A DNA stretch of 64,000 nucleotides from Mycolicibacterium sphagni (GCF_013337765.1 NZ_VBSB01000014.1:1-64000); one strand, 5' to 3'; positions 42,760 to 52,560 are shown, counted from the first letter of the stretch. The notes: a model not told the origin generated them from the letters alone. Translations and numbers: made by a program.

Positions 42760-44364
42760 ATGCTGATGTCTGCCCGCTCAGCCGTCGACTGGTACTTCCA
42801 GGACGACGGCGACGGACTGGTCGATTCCGCTGTCGCCTCCCTCGGGCGCCCCACACCGCCGCTGATGGCGATACTCGCCGAGCCGGACACCATCTCGGTA
42901 CTGCCGAGTCTGGACAGCACCTTCCCGCCGCCGCCGCGGCCCTGGGCGCATGTACCCGAGATCGACTCCTGGACCTGCAGCACCGATGCTCTGCACCCCT
43001 CGGCCGCCGCGGCCCGCCGGCCGGTGATGCTGCCGATCGGGACAGCGCGCGGTGGGGTGTTGCTGGTGAATCTGGAGGAGGTGACCCCGCTGACGATCAG
43101 CGGCGACGCCTCGGCGGTCACCGCGGTGCTGCGAGCGTGGGTCATGAATCTGCTGCTGGCGCCGCACCGGGTCGTGGCTGCTACCGCGGCGGCGACCGCG
43201 CAGCTCGGCGCAGTCGGTAGCGACCGTTTCATCACCGCCCCCGACGCCGCCGCACTGCGGGAATTCCTGGCCTCCCTCGGTGTGGACGCTGACGTGGTCG
43301 TCCTCGACGACGCCGATCCGCGTGCCGCTGAGTTGTTCCCCACCACACCGTGCGTGATCACCACCGCCGCGGCTGCCGGTATCTGGGATTTCCGGGTAGC
43401 CGGCCACTCGGCCACCCTGTCCAACGACGCCCGCAACCTCTCCCTGCCCCTGGATGCGATCACCTCGATCGACGACGACGGATGGGAGCGACTGGTGGCG
43501 GGGCTGCTGGCCGACGCACCGCCCGCGCCCACGCACAGGGTGCCGACCAACGGTCATCGCGCCCCCGCCACGAACGCGGCCCCCGCTCCCCCCGCGGCTG
43601 CCGAGCTCGGTGATGATCAAGTGTCGCCGCATATCTGGGTCCGGGTACTGGGCGAGCCGGTGATCACCCCACCAGACGGCCGCACCATCGACGACCCGGG
43701 CCGAAGCCGGGTCTGGACGTCGGTCATCGCCTACCTGGCCACTGTCGGCCGTGACGGTGCGACCCGCGAAGAACTGCGCGACTGCTGGGGCAGCGCGTCC
43801 ACTGTCAGCGACCAAAGCATCCGCCAAACCGTCTCCCGCATCCGCGGCTTCCTGGGCAGCACCGCTGACGGGCAGCCGCTGCTGCCGGAGCTGGGCCGCG
43901 GCGGCCGCCGCGCCGACTCCGAACCGCCGCAGGCGCACAGACTGGATCCCCTCGTGCTCAGCGACTGGGAACGCTGGCAGCATCTCGTCGGTGATTCACC
44001 GGCCACCGCGAGCGACGACGCTCTGGCCGAAGCCCTGGCTCTCGTCCGTGGCCCCGCCTTCGACGTGCTGGCCAACACCGCAGCGCGCTATGAGTGGGCG
44101 AAGTTTCTCATCGACGAGATCACCGACGCCGTTCCCGCGGCCGCGCTCCAGCTGGCCAGCCGAGGCGTCGACCGCGGCGATCAGGCGGGCACGGTGACCG
44201 CCGCGCTGGCCGGCCTCAAAGCCAATCCGCAGCGCCAAGACTTGTGGCGGCTGGCGCTCAAGGCCACCACCGACAAGGTCGACCTGGGAACACTAAGCAA
44301 CCAGCTTCGCCGCGCGATCCCCAGCGGCGACATCGAAGCCGCGACACGGAAGCTACTCACTTGA
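42760..44364 (+). CDS. BTAD/SARP-like regulator-type protein
   Basis: 534 residues. The first half is an alpha/beta region (PVMLPIGTARGGVLLVNLEE and VVVLDDADPRAAEL). The second half begins IWVRVLGEPVITPPDGRTID, then a winged helix (GATREELRDCW, SIRQTVSRIRGFL) and repeated helices as in bacterial transcriptional activator domains. Such proteins regulate gene expression or act as scaffolds in actinobacteria. It lies within the secreted-protein cluster and overlaps the next gene, so control of that cluster is plausible. Confidence 0.68.
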   Translation: MLMSARSAVDWYFQDDGDGLVDSAVASLGRPTPPLMAILAEPDTISVLPSLDSTFPPPPRPWAHVPEIDSWTCSTDALHPSAAAARRPVMLPIGTARGGVLLVNLEEVTPLTISGDASAVTAVLRAWVMNLLLAPHRVVAATAAATAQLGAVGSDRFITAPDAAALREFLASLGVDADVVVLDDADPRAAELFPTTPCVITTAAAAGIWDFRVAGHSATLSNDARNLSLPLDAITSIDDDGWERLVAGLLADAPPAPTHRVPTNGHRAPATNAAPAPPAAAELGDDQVSPHIWVRVLGEPVITPPDGRTIDDPGRSRVWTSVIAYLATVGRDGATREELRDCWGSASTVSDQSIRQTVSRIRGFLGSTADGQPLLPELGRGGRRADSEPPQAHRLDPLVLSDWERWQHLVGDSPATASDDALAEALALVRGPAFDVLANTAARYEWAKFLIDEITDAVPAAALQLASRGVDRGDQAGTVTAALAGLKANPQRQDLWRLALKATTDKVDLGTLSNQLRRAIPSGDIEAATRKLLT

Positions 44365-44702
44365 GCCCCAACGCATTCCAGACCGAAACAGAAGACACCG
44401 AGGACGACGGCCCCGAACACTTCGTCGGTTACAACCGCGACCATTCGATCATCGTCACCTACAGCTACTACGGGTTCGTCGACCTAGAACTCAGCGACCG
44501 CGCCTACCGGCTCAGCGAGAAGGCCCTCGCTGGCGCGATCGTCGAAGTAGCCAAGCTGGCTCACCAGCGAGCCATGGCCCATCTGCGGGAGCTCCAACTC
44601 AACCTGGGCACCTCGCGGCGGGTTCTGGATCGTCGCGGATTGCCGACGACCGCCGATGTCGATGCGCTGCAACAGAAGATCGAGGAAGATCCCGACATCT
44701 GA
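44361..44702 (+). CDS. YbaB-like small protein (113 aa)
   Basis: A TTG start overlaps the stop of the BTAD-like gene (TTGA). The core (HSIIVTYSYYGFVDLELSDR followed by a long helix) resembles YbaB/EbfC-type or ESX-locus small proteins, known to bind nucleoid DNA or to act as chaperones. The resemblance is of pattern only. Confidence 0.5.
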   Translation: MSPNAFQTETEDTEDDGPEHFVGYNRDHSIIVTYSYYGFVDLELSDRAYRLSEKALAGAIVEVAKLAHQRAMAHLRELQLNLGTSRRVLDRRGLPTTADVDALQQKIEEDPDI

Positions 44703-44818
44703 TCCGCCAGCGAACTAAGGCTGGCCTCGCTTACAGCCCGGTCTCTGCAGCGTTGCGCTATGGCCACCGCACTCGAATCACCTAGGTAATACATCGGGCC
44801 GGGCGTATCGTCCGGCCC

Positions 44819-46894
44819 ATGACGGATATGCGTCAGCCGCCTCAGGATGAGGCCGCCGAGCAGTCCACGCTGGGCGGGATGCTGCTGAGCAAGGACGCGA
44901 TCGCCGATGTCGTGGAGCGCTTGCGCGGCAACGACTTCTACCGGCCAGCACACCAACTCATCTTCAACGCCATCCTCGAAATGTATGCCGACGGTGAACC
45001 CGCCGACGCGATCACGGTGGCCGCCGAACTCGACCGGCGCGGAACGCTGCGCCGGGTTGGCGGCGCGCCGTATCTGCACACGCTGATCTCGATGGTGCCC
45101 ACCGCCGCCAACGCCGGCTACTACGCCGGCATCGTCGCCGAGAAAGCTCAGCTGCGTCGCCTCGTCGAGGCCGGCACCCGCATCGTGCAGTACGGCTACG
45201 CCGGCGCCGACGGCGACGAGGTCGACGACGTCGTGGCCCGAGCCCAAGCCGAGGTGTACGAGGTCACCGCCGGCCGGCACACCGAGGACTACGTCCAACT
45301 CGAGTCGCTGCTGCAACCCACCATGGATGAACTCGACGACATCCAGCACCACGGCGGCCTGGCCCGCGGTGTGCCCACCGGCTTCCCCGACCTCGACGCC
45401 GTCACCAACGGTCTGCACGCCGGCCAAATGATCATCATCGCCGCCCGCCCGGGCGTGGGAAAGGCCCTGGCGATCGACACCCCGCTGCCCACCCCCACCG
45501 GGTGGACCACCATGGGTGAGGTTCACGTCGGCGACACCCTCATCGGCGCAGACGGGCGACCCACCACAGTGCTGGCCACCACTGACGTGATGCACGACCG
45601 CCCCTGCTACGCAGTGGAATTCAGCGACGGCACCACCATCGTGGCCGACGAGAAACATCAATGGCCCACCCAGCGCGGCACCCGCACCACCGGCCAGCTA
45701 CGACCCGACCGCGACACCATCTGCGCCGCCGCCGCGATCACGCTGCCCACCGTCAAACCCTCGACGCTGCCGATGACGCCCTACACCGCCGGCCGCTTCC
45801 TCGGCGACCCCTCGACCCGTCGCACACCGGCGATCCCGGTACGCGAGCTACACCCCTACCTTCGGGCCAGCGACAAGCAGCGCCGCTCGCTGCTGCGCGG
45901 GCTCGTCCAGGCCGCCGGCCACCGCGACGGCACCGCGGTGACCATCCGGCTGCGGCCCAACCGGCCGCCCTACAAGGCCTTCGTTCAGGAACTGTTGCAC
46001 TCACTGGGATACGTGCTCGACCCCGACTCGGCCAGCTACACCGCCCGCTTCCACGAACACCCCCCGGACGCCTCGCCGCCGGCGCGCACCGTGACCGCCC
46101 GCCGGCCCATCGCCAGCGTTGCGGTGCGCTGTGTGCAGGTCGACAACGCCGACCACACCTACCTCGCCGGCCACGCCATGGTTCCCACCCACAACTCCAC
46201 CCTGGGTCTGGACTTCATGCGGTCGTGCTCGATCAAGCACGGCCTGGGCAGCATCATCTTCTCCCTGGAAATGAGTAAGTCCGAGATCGTGATGCGGCTG
46301 CTGTCCGCTGAGACCAGCATCAAACTCGCCGACATGCGTGCCGGCCGGATGGGCGACGCCGACTGGACCAAGCTCGCCCGCCGCATGAGCGAACTCAGTG
46401 AAGCTCCGCTCTTCATCGACGATTCCCCGAATTTGACGATGATGGAAATCAGAGCCAAAGCGCGGCGCCTCTCCCAACAGCAGGAATTGCGTCTCGTCGT
46501 CATCGACTATCTGCAGTTGATGTCGTCGGGAAAGAAATACGAGTCCCGGCAACAAGAAGTGTCGGACTTCTCCCGCAGCATCAAATTGATGGCCAAAGAA
46601 CTCGACGTGCCGGTGGTGGCGATCAGCCAGCTCAACCGTGGCCCCGAACAACGTCAAGACAAGCGGCCGATGGTCTCTGATCTGCGCGAAAGCGGAAGTT
46701 TGGAGCAGGACTGCGACCTCGCTCTACTGCTGCACCGGCCCGACGCATTCGAGCGTGACGATCCGAGAATGGGCGAAGCAGACATTATTATCGGAAAACA
46801 TCGAGCGGGCCCGACTAGTACCATTACCGTCGCGCACCAACTCCATTTGAGTCGCTTTGCAAGCATGGCACGCGGAGATTCTTCCGCACCGTAG
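44819..46894 (+). CDS. dnaB: Replicative DNA helicase DnaB with intein
   Basis: 691 residues, of which 244 are an intein; the spliced protein would have 447, the normal DnaB size. The N-terminal domain (DEAAEQSTLGGMLLSKDAIA) and RecA-like ATPase domain are clear. The P-loop ARPGVGK/STL is split by the intein between Lys 215 and Ser 460. Later motifs LRLVVIDYLQLMSS, VVAISQLNR and LRESGSLEQDCD are typical. DnaB unwinds DNA at replication forks; the plasmid therefore supplies part of its own replication machinery. The ATG has no clear ribosome site. Confidence 0.93.
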   Translation: MTDMRQPPQDEAAEQSTLGGMLLSKDAIADVVERLRGNDFYRPAHQLIFNAILEMYADGEPADAITVAAELDRRGTLRRVGGAPYLHTLISMVPTAANAGYYAGIVAEKAQLRRLVEAGTRIVQYGYAGADGDEVDDVVARAQAEVYEVTAGRHTEDYVQLESLLQPTMDELDDIQHHGGLARGVPTGFPDLDAVTNGLHAGQMIIIAARPGVGKALAIDTPLPTPTGWTTMGEVHVGDTLIGADGRPTTVLATTDVMHDRPCYAVEFSDGTTIVADEKHQWPTQRGTRTTGQLRPDRDTICAAAAITLPTVKPSTLPMTPYTAGRFLGDPSTRRTPAIPVRELHPYLRASDKQRRSLLRGLVQAAGHRDGTAVTIRLRPNRPPYKAFVQELLHSLGYVLDPDSASYTARFHEHPPDASPPARTVTARRPIASVAVRCVQVDNADHTYLAGHAMVPTHNSTLGLDFMRSCSIKHGLGSIIFSLEMSKSEIVMRLLSAETSIKLADMRAGRMGDADWTKLARRMSELSEAPLFIDDSPNLTMMEIRAKARRLSQQQELRLVVIDYLQLMSSGKKYESRQQEVSDFSRSIKLMAKELDVPVVAISQLNRGPEQRQDKRPMVSDLRESGSLEQDCDLALLLHRPDAFERDDPRMGEADIIIGKHRAGPTSTITVAHQLHLSRFASMARGDSSAP
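45464..46195 (+). other. Class 3 intein within DnaB P-loop
   Basis: 244 residues, starting ALAIDTPLPTPTGWTTMGEV and ending MVPTHN before Ser. The first residue is Ala rather than Cys or Ser. The WCT triad of class 3 inteins is present: Trp 67 (EKHQW), Cys 223 (VAVRCVQVD) and Thr 242 (VPTHN). Cys 223 should be the branching nucleophile. The middle 100 residues look like a LAGLIDADG endonuclease relic: RGLVQAAGHRDG lacks the catalytic Asp. Confidence 0.82.
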
Positions 46895-47152
46895 CTTGAT
46901 AAAGCCTACCGCAATTTCTCACAGGCTGACTGCATTTCGCGGTGCGCGGCGCTGCTCGCGTTGGATACAGGGCAAGCTGCCCCACATTCGCACCCCGATG
47001 GAGCGTGTCCGCGAAGCCCAATTTCCGCTCGGCCGCCGTCGCATCCGAGTCGCAAACTGTCCACGTATTCGCCTGGAGACATTTCGTCCGTACTGGGATA
47101 CTTACGCCAGCTCAATTCTTCTAGCTGGTGTCACACTCCGGAGGCCAAACGT

Positions 47153-49132
47153 ATGGAAATCTCTGCCCGCTCCTACCTGACCGCCGGAATGGCGCTAACC
47201 ACGGCGTCTGCCATCGCGTTCACACCGCTGGTCAGTCCGCACGCCTCACCGCACGGTATCGCGCTCCCCCACATCTCGACGTCGACCGTTCAGCTGACGG
47301 CGCTCATCACCCCGGCCGACATCGGGGCACTGATCAACAACCTCAACACTGCCGCGAACTCGGTTTCCTCCACGGCAACCTCCCTTGTCGGCGTTCCCGG
47401 ACAGACCCTCGTCGGTGCACTCAATTCCGCTGTGGCACTGAGCAACACCCTGTGGGACGGGTTGATCGCCGCCACCAGTAATCCGACGCTGGTCGCGGTT
47501 CTGACCGCACTGAAAGCCTCGTCCAACGGCGGGCTGACCAGCCTCGCCACAACAGTGGGGGCAACCAACGACACTCTGACCTTGACCACCGGCCAGGTCG
47601 CGGACCTCCTGACATCCACGCTGACCGGATCGCTGGGCACTGCGCTGCAAGCCGTGGCCAACATCATCAACAACCCGCTGTCGGTGTCCAGCTACACCGG
47701 GCTGCTGACGGCTCCCCTGGGCATCGTCGGCCTCGCGCTCAACAACGGGCTCACCGCTGCAAGGGATCTCGGCGTCAACGCTCTCACTCTCGGCACCGCA
47801 CTGGTCACCGGGGTCACCGCTCAGATCACCAATATTCTGTCCACGGTCAACGGTCTGATCGGCGCCGCCGGCGACGCCTCGGGCAGCGCTCTCGTCGACG
47901 GCGTGCTCACCGCGGTACAGGGCATCGTGTCCGCGCCGGTGACCGTAGCGGTGGCCGGGGTAAACGGTGTCACATCAGCGTTTTCGGGGGCCGCGAGCAT
48001 CGCTTTGACGAAGCTCACCAACGGCGCTTCCTCGGCGGTGAGCACCTGGTTCGGTGAGGGCACTTCACCCGGAGCTCTCCAGACCGCCATCAACACCATC
48101 GGCGCGGCCCCGCTGAGCCCAGCCAGCTACACCAACGCGCTGTCGGTGCTCGTCGGGGCAGGAGTCACCACGGTCAACACGGTCTTCAGGACTGCCGGCT
48201 CGTTGGCGTCGATACCCTTCAGCACGGCCGCAAACCTCACCACCACCGCGGCGAACATGATTACCTCGTTCACCAGCGGCGTGGCCACCGTTGCCAGCGG
48301 CCTCCTGGAGGCGGCTGGACTTCCGTCCCTCGTGTACGGACTGCCGCATGCCCTGGCGGCCACCGTCAACGGCGCCGTCAATGTTGCCGCCTTTGCAACC
48401 TCGGCTGGATTGAACGTCATTGCTTCGGCGCTGGACATCGGTTCCACCATCGCCGGTGCCCTCTCCCAGCCGCGGGTCCTCACGTTGAGCGTTGCCTCCG
48501 ATTCCCCGGCTGCGGTCACACCTGAATCGGCGCAATCCGTCAGCGCTACGGGATCGGCAACCGATACCACCCAGGGCGCCGCGTCGAGCATGCCGGCCGA
48601 GGGCAAGACCACCAAGACCGCAGCGCTTGAAGAGGCGACAAAGGCCGCGACCGAGGTGGACCCCGCGGCACAGGAAGCCGCCGGCAGCCCGGTGGCGATC
48701 GCGGTCCCCGAGAAGACCGCACCGGCCTCGGCCACGGTCACTGAAGAGGCGACAGAGGTCGACGAGACCACCGCCGCGTCCGTCGAACCCAAGGACCCAA
48801 CGACCGACACCAAGGACACGACGACATCCGCCGCGCGGCGCCCATCGACTACCGCTGACACTCCGTCCAACGAGCCCAAGAAGGCAGCCGAGTCGGCGGC
48901 GACTGCGCCCACCACCCGCAAGGAGCCCAAGGACGAATCCGAGAAGGATTCGGCCAAGAAGGACGAATCCAAGAAACCAGCCAGCAGCGACTCCAGCGGC
49001 ACCACCACCGGTGGCAAGCACGCACCCGGCGCCGTCAAGAACGGCACCTCGGTCCACGAGATCAAATCCAAGCTCGATAAGGAGGCGGCGGCCGGTGCGA
49101 GCACCTCACGCCACAGCGCCGCGGCGGCCTAA
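47153..49132 (+). CDS. Large exported repetitive protein (659 aa)
   Basis: GGAGG nine bases before the ATG. A signal-type start (ARSYLTAGMALTTASAIAFTP) is followed by VQLTALITPADIGALINNLN and some 450 residues of Ala/Thr/Leu/Gly-rich amphipathic repeats, then a charged Lys/Glu/Ser/Thr low-complexity tail of about 200 residues. Mycobacteria encode many proteins with this N-terminal pattern; they are thought to be exported to the envelope. No catalytic motif. Confidence 0.72.
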   Translation: MEISARSYLTAGMALTTASAIAFTPLVSPHASPHGIALPHISTSTVQLTALITPADIGALINNLNTAANSVSSTATSLVGVPGQTLVGALNSAVALSNTLWDGLIAATSNPTLVAVLTALKASSNGGLTSLATTVGATNDTLTLTTGQVADLLTSTLTGSLGTALQAVANIINNPLSVSSYTGLLTAPLGIVGLALNNGLTAARDLGVNALTLGTALVTGVTAQITNILSTVNGLIGAAGDASGSALVDGVLTAVQGIVSAPVTVAVAGVNGVTSAFSGAASIALTKLTNGASSAVSTWFGEGTSPGALQTAINTIGAAPLSPASYTNALSVLVGAGVTTVNTVFRTAGSLASIPFSTAANLTTTAANMITSFTSGVATVASGLLEAAGLPSLVYGLPHALAATVNGAVNVAAFATSAGLNVIASALDIGSTIAGALSQPRVLTLSVASDSPAAVTPESAQSVSATGSATDTTQGAASSMPAEGKTTKTAALEEATKAATEVDPAAQEAAGSPVAIAVPEKTAPASATVTEEATEVDETTAASVEPKDPTTDTKDTTTSAARRPSTTADTPSNEPKKAAESAATAPTTRKEPKDESEKDSAKKDESKKPASSDSSGTTTGGKHAPGAVKNGTSVHEIKSKLDKEAAAGASTSRHSAAAA

Positions 49133-49236
49133 TCGGGTTGCTGCGCGGCGACGGTGGGCGCCACCGAAACCTGAAGCGACCACGAGCCCATCCCGAGCTT
49201 CCTGTTCAACCGACACGTGAACGGTAGGTTCTGACT

Positions 49237-50223
49237 GTGCCAAGGTTCGCCATCCGACGCCTCCAGACGGGGCCAGAGGAACTGCGCGCCCAGTTGCCCA
49301 TCACCGGGCGTACCGTCGACCGCCGCACCAACCCTCACGGAACCGGCGAATTCTTCTACGCACGCCTGGACCAGCGCCTGAAGTATCGCTTTCCTCGCGA
49401 GTCCAACGCCGCCCGCAGCACCGGCCAGCATGCGGACCGTGACGACCGCGGACCGTTCATGTGGGTGAGTGCTGTCATCCTCAGCGCGTACACCCCGGGA
49501 CAACAGCCCCACTTCGGGATGCGCGACTTCGCCGTCGACCTGGCCTACGTCGTAGACCCCTCGCTGGCCGACGACTCGTTCATGGATCCGGACAGAGTCG
49601 ACTACATGGGGGTCGCCGAGATCGACGACGACGTCGACACCCTGGACACCGTCGACGTTGCGGTCCCTCACGTGAACGGGGAAGCTGCCGTCCTCACTAC
49701 CGCACCCGAGGTGGTCGCCGCACCGCTCGTCTCCCCCAACGACTTCCAGCCAGTGCTCGATCAGATGACGGCCGCACTGACAAGCCTTGCCGGCGAACAG
49801 AGCAGCCGCGCCGCCGTCGTGCCGCAACGCATCGAATCCGACGACGAAGCCTTCGAAGACACTCCCACCTACCGCCTTGACGCCGACGCGCTGCGCTACC
49901 GCACGTGGGACCCGCTACACGGGTGGGTGCTGCGCAAAACCACCGACTCCGACGAGCTCCTGTACTGGATCCTCGACGACATCGCCAGCGGCATCGCCTG
50001 GCGGTGGGCCCAACAGGCCCCGGCGTTCACCGACATGGACGAACACCACGCCTTGCGGACTCTGTGGATGCCCTACTGGCACGTCCTCATGTACGCACTA
50101 CGCCCCGAATGGGGAAGACGGACCCGCGAATCCATTCGCCGACTGGCACAAGACAATCCGACCCCCCTGCCGATCCGCGACGGTGCCCGGCACGGACCCG
50201 ACCGCATACCCGAGGTCCGGTGA
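49237..50223 (+). CDS. Hypothetical protein (328 aa)
   Basis: GTG start. A small alpha/beta N-terminal region (GPFMWVSAVILSAYTPG and MRDFAVDLAYVVDP), an acidic middle and a helical C-terminus (DELLYWILDDIASGIAWRWA; LRTLWMPYWHVLMYALRPEW). No recognised domain and no membrane segment. It is not similar to JetD. Followed by a membrane-anchored protein on the same strand. Confidence 0.65.
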   Translation: MPRFAIRRLQTGPEELRAQLPITGRTVDRRTNPHGTGEFFYARLDQRLKYRFPRESNAARSTGQHADRDDRGPFMWVSAVILSAYTPGQQPHFGMRDFAVDLAYVVDPSLADDSFMDPDRVDYMGVAEIDDDVDTLDTVDVAVPHVNGEAAVLTTAPEVVAAPLVSPNDFQPVLDQMTAALTSLAGEQSSRAAVVPQRIESDDEAFEDTPTYRLDADALRYRTWDPLHGWVLRKTTDSDELLYWILDDIASGIAWRWAQQAPAFTDMDEHHALRTLWMPYWHVLMYALRPEWGRRTRESIRRLAQDNPTPLPIRDGARHGPDRIPEVR

Positions 50224-50302
50224 CCGGTTTGACGCACTCATGGACTCAGCCGATCACATTCATCGCTGGATGGGCACCCGGTCGCGGCGTTAGCATCGGC
50301 AC

Positions 50303-50965
50303 GTGACGCAACGAGAAGCCCTCTGGGATGAGGACTTCGACTACCTGTTCGGCGACCGCGACGTCCGCTGGTGGGACAACGAGACCGTCGCCGAACCCAT
50401 GCCGGCGGCAGACGACTATCGGCTGAACCACCGTGAAACCGACCGAAACGGTGATGCGGCCCCGGCCGCCGGCCGGATCAGCACACCGCTGTCCAGTATC
50501 GGCTCGTGGACCCCGAGCGCCCAGCAGCACCGTCGCCGGCCGAGCCTGGACGCCAGGCAGACCCGGATGACCATCCTCGCCCTGGTGGCCACGGCGGCGG
50601 TGGTGGTGGCCGCGCTGCTCGTATGGCGCCTGTCCACCGGCAGCGACGAGAACGACTCGACCCCCGACGTGACACCGACCAGCACGCAGCCCACGCTCAG
50701 CAGCGTCGCGCCCACCCCGAGCGCGGCACCGGTGCCGCCACTACCTCCGCCACCGCCACCACCTCCGCCCGAGCCGGACACCCCGACATCAGCGATACCT
50801 CGCCAAAACCAGAACTACTGGCCGCGATCCACCGCCCCAACGCAGAACGACGGCCCACGAATCAATGTGACCCGAGCCCCGATGAGCGTGGCACCCAAAC
50901 CGGTGACACCCCCGAAAACTGCCACCCCAGGAGGAAACGGCGGGGGCCACCGCGGCTTCTTCTAA
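50303..50965 (+). CDS. Membrane-anchored Pro-rich protein
   Basis: 220 residues, GTG start. Hydrophilic acidic N-terminus, one membrane segment (MTILALVATAAVVVAALLVW, about 89-108), then an outer Pro/Thr-rich region with a polyproline run and a Gly/Phe end (GGGHRGFF). Probably spans the wall. Function unknown. Confidence 0.65.
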   Translation: MTQREALWDEDFDYLFGDRDVRWWDNETVAEPMPAADDYRLNHRETDRNGDAAPAAGRISTPLSSIGSWTPSAQQHRRRPSLDARQTRMTILALVATAAVVVAALLVWRLSTGSDENDSTPDVTPTSTQPTLSSVAPTPSAAPVPPLPPPPPPPPPEPDTPTSAIPRQNQNYWPRSTAPTQNDGPRINVTRAPMSVAPKPVTPPKTATPGGNGGGHRGFF

Positions 50966-51022
50966 ACCCAGCCAACGACTGCAAACGCGACACGCTGATG
51001 GGACACGGGGTGCCGTCACGGT

Positions 51023-51346
51023 TCAGTCTTGACCGTTGGGCGTCACCGCTCGGGCTGGACACCACTGCCGAATCTTGAGTCGGCCCTTCTTGTTTCCCGT
51101 CGGAACCTCGCAGGTGATTAAGGCAAGCCAGCCTCCGCGAGTGGAACGGGCCCAAGCGTGCAGATGCCCGGGAACCTGGTCGAGGAATTCGAGCCCCTCG
51201 GCCTTGACCCTCATCGAGACCGCGTCGCGACGGAACGCGTCGTCGCGGTTGTCGAGGAGGCGGCTCAGATCCACCAGTACGGGTTGAGGTGGATCCACCA
51301 CCGTCCGCGGCGGCGGGTCCATCGTCACAGGCCAGTCCTCGAACAT
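51023..51346 (-). CDS. Hypothetical protein (107 aa)
   Basis: The ATG starting MFEDWPVTMDPPPRTVVDPP has GAGGGGG 4 bases upstream. Later part: EGLEFLDQVPGHLHAWARST and GGWLALITCEVPTGNKKGRL, a beta-rich small domain. No family recognised. Convergent with the preceding plus-strand gene. Confidence 0.6.
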   Translation of the reverse strand: MFEDWPVTMDPPPRTVVDPPQPVLVDLSRLLDNRDDAFRRDAVSMRVKAEGLEFLDQVPGHLHAWARSTRGGWLALITCEVPTGNKKGRLKIRQWCPARAVTPNGQD

Positions 51347-51584
51347 AAGGCCCCCTCGGTTACCAGGGCAGATCCACAGTGCGAGACCGTCCTGTGCTGC
51401 AACCACCACATTGGGCGATCCCTACCAGTTCCGAGCCGCTGCCCGGGGCGGCACCGCGCGACGGCCAGTGCGCAGCCCGCGGCTCCTGCCGGCCTCGGTA
51501 GGCCAAGCGCAGCTCCATACCGGGATCGTACAGGTGTTCGATTGCCGGTAGGTTTTCCGCTACGGTCTTCACAAGGAGGTAAAG

Positions 51585-52118
51585 GTGGCGAAGACAGGTA
51601 CGCGCTACTGGCATGCCGGCTGGAGCGGACGCCGAATCGGTGATCTCTTACTGCCGGTCGCACAACAGCGCGGTGTGTACGCCGACGTGCTTCGCGCCGG
51701 CGTGGTAGAGGCTCGCAAGAAGACCACGGATCCAGACCTTGCCTCCGGTCTCATCTACGACATCAACAAGTTGTACGTGACCTCGAACCAAGATTTCGCC
51801 CACGCCTGGGCTGTCTGTGTACCCGACCCCTCCTTGGTGCCCATGCTGCAAGCGCTCTATCGCGTGGGCGAAAGGGCCTACTACGAGGTCGAACTACTCG
51901 ACGCAGACGCTCACCCGCTACTCGCTGCGCCTGAGCCCGATCCCGACTACCCGGTCAGCGGCTGTTATCAGGTAGCGCTGGCGCGCGTGATCGCCATTCG
52001 TCGACCTCAGATGTCGCTCACCACCGCGCGGATCCACATGGACCGCATGGCCGGAATCCCGGCTACCGGAAGCGCTTTTTGGGCTCAGCAGCGACATCAT
52101 CGCGATACCGCCGGCTGA
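51585..52118 (+). CDS. Arr-like ADP-ribosyltransferase candidate
   Basis: 177 residues, GTG start with the strong site AAGGAGG six bases upstream. The order of motifs recalls rifampin ADP-ribosyltransferases: RYWHAG (His 10), GRRIGDLLLP, KLYVTSNQDFAHAWAV (Tyr/Thr 64-66) and AYYEVELLDADAHPLL. Arr is shorter and its GDLL segment is similarly placed after YHGT. The final 35 residues are extra. If active it would move ADP-ribose from NAD to an unknown target. Assignment rests on motif order only. Confidence 0.5.
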   Translation: MAKTGTRYWHAGWSGRRIGDLLLPVAQQRGVYADVLRAGVVEARKKTTDPDLASGLIYDINKLYVTSNQDFAHAWAVCVPDPSLVPMLQALYRVGERAYYEVELLDADAHPLLAAPEPDPDYPVSGCYQVALARVIAIRRPQMSLTTARIHMDRMAGIPATGSAFWAQQRHHRDTAG

Positions 52119-52163
52119 CTCACCCCCGCGCTGACCTACACCCGGCACGCGACGAGTGCCTCG

Positions 52164-52532
52164 CTATCCGGCTTCATCGGGGGTCCACAGAACCCGAGCG
52201 GTCAAGGCCAGTCGCACCCAGGGAAATGGGCGCTCATCACCGAAGACCACCCCGCGTGTGGCGTCGAATCGACAGGCAATGCTGCCCTCAGCCGATCTCA
52301 CCACCACCCCGACCGGCAGCCGATCGAGCTCCTCGACCGTCCTAATGGTGCGCGCCTCCAGCAAGAGTTCTGCGGTCGAGGCGTATCCGAACAGTTCGTC
52401 CTCGATGCGTTCGGTGAGCGAGGCGGCGAGCTCGTCGCTGATACGTCCGCCATTGAGATCAGTCGGGGATCCCACGACCTGGCCGACAAGCGCGTTCTTG
52501 ATGACCTCGGTGCGCGTAACGCGTTGGCTCAC
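52164..52532 (-). CDS. Hypothetical protein downstream of the Wadjet-like operon (122 aa)
   Basis: GTG start with AAGGAGG nine bases upstream, 28 bases after the coiled-coil gene. Helical first half (DELAASLTERIEDELFGYAS), beta-rich second half (VGVVVRSAEGSIACRFDATR). No catalytic motif. It could be a sixth member of the operon or an independent gene with its own good ribosome site. Confidence 0.6.
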   Translation of the reverse strand: MSQRVTRTEVIKNALVGQVVGSPTDLNGGRISDELAASLTERIEDELFGYASTAELLLEARTIRTVEELDRLPVGVVVRSAEGSIACRFDATRGVVFGDERPFPWVRLALTARVLWTPDEAG

Positions 52533-52560
52533 TTCGCTTGTCCTCCTTGGTGCGTCGCGC

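Noticed and set aside
42778..43983. 401-codon minus-strand frame opposite the BTAD-like gene
   Set aside because: Arg/Gly-rich shadow; the plus-strand protein has recognisable folds and operon context.
46895..47152. Extra gene between dnaB and the exported protein
   Set aside because: Only short frames without ribosome sites; best read as an intergenic promoter region of 258 bases.
49237..50223. Candidate jetD
   Set aside because: It is near the Wadjet-like operon and of fair length, but lies on the other strand, some 2 kb away, and shows no TOPRIM-type Glu and DxD motifs or JetD-like N-terminal domain.
51360..51518. 52-codon minus-strand ORF in the gap before the Arr-like gene
   Set aside because: No ribosome site and no conserved-looking composition; probably the promoter region of neighbouring genes.
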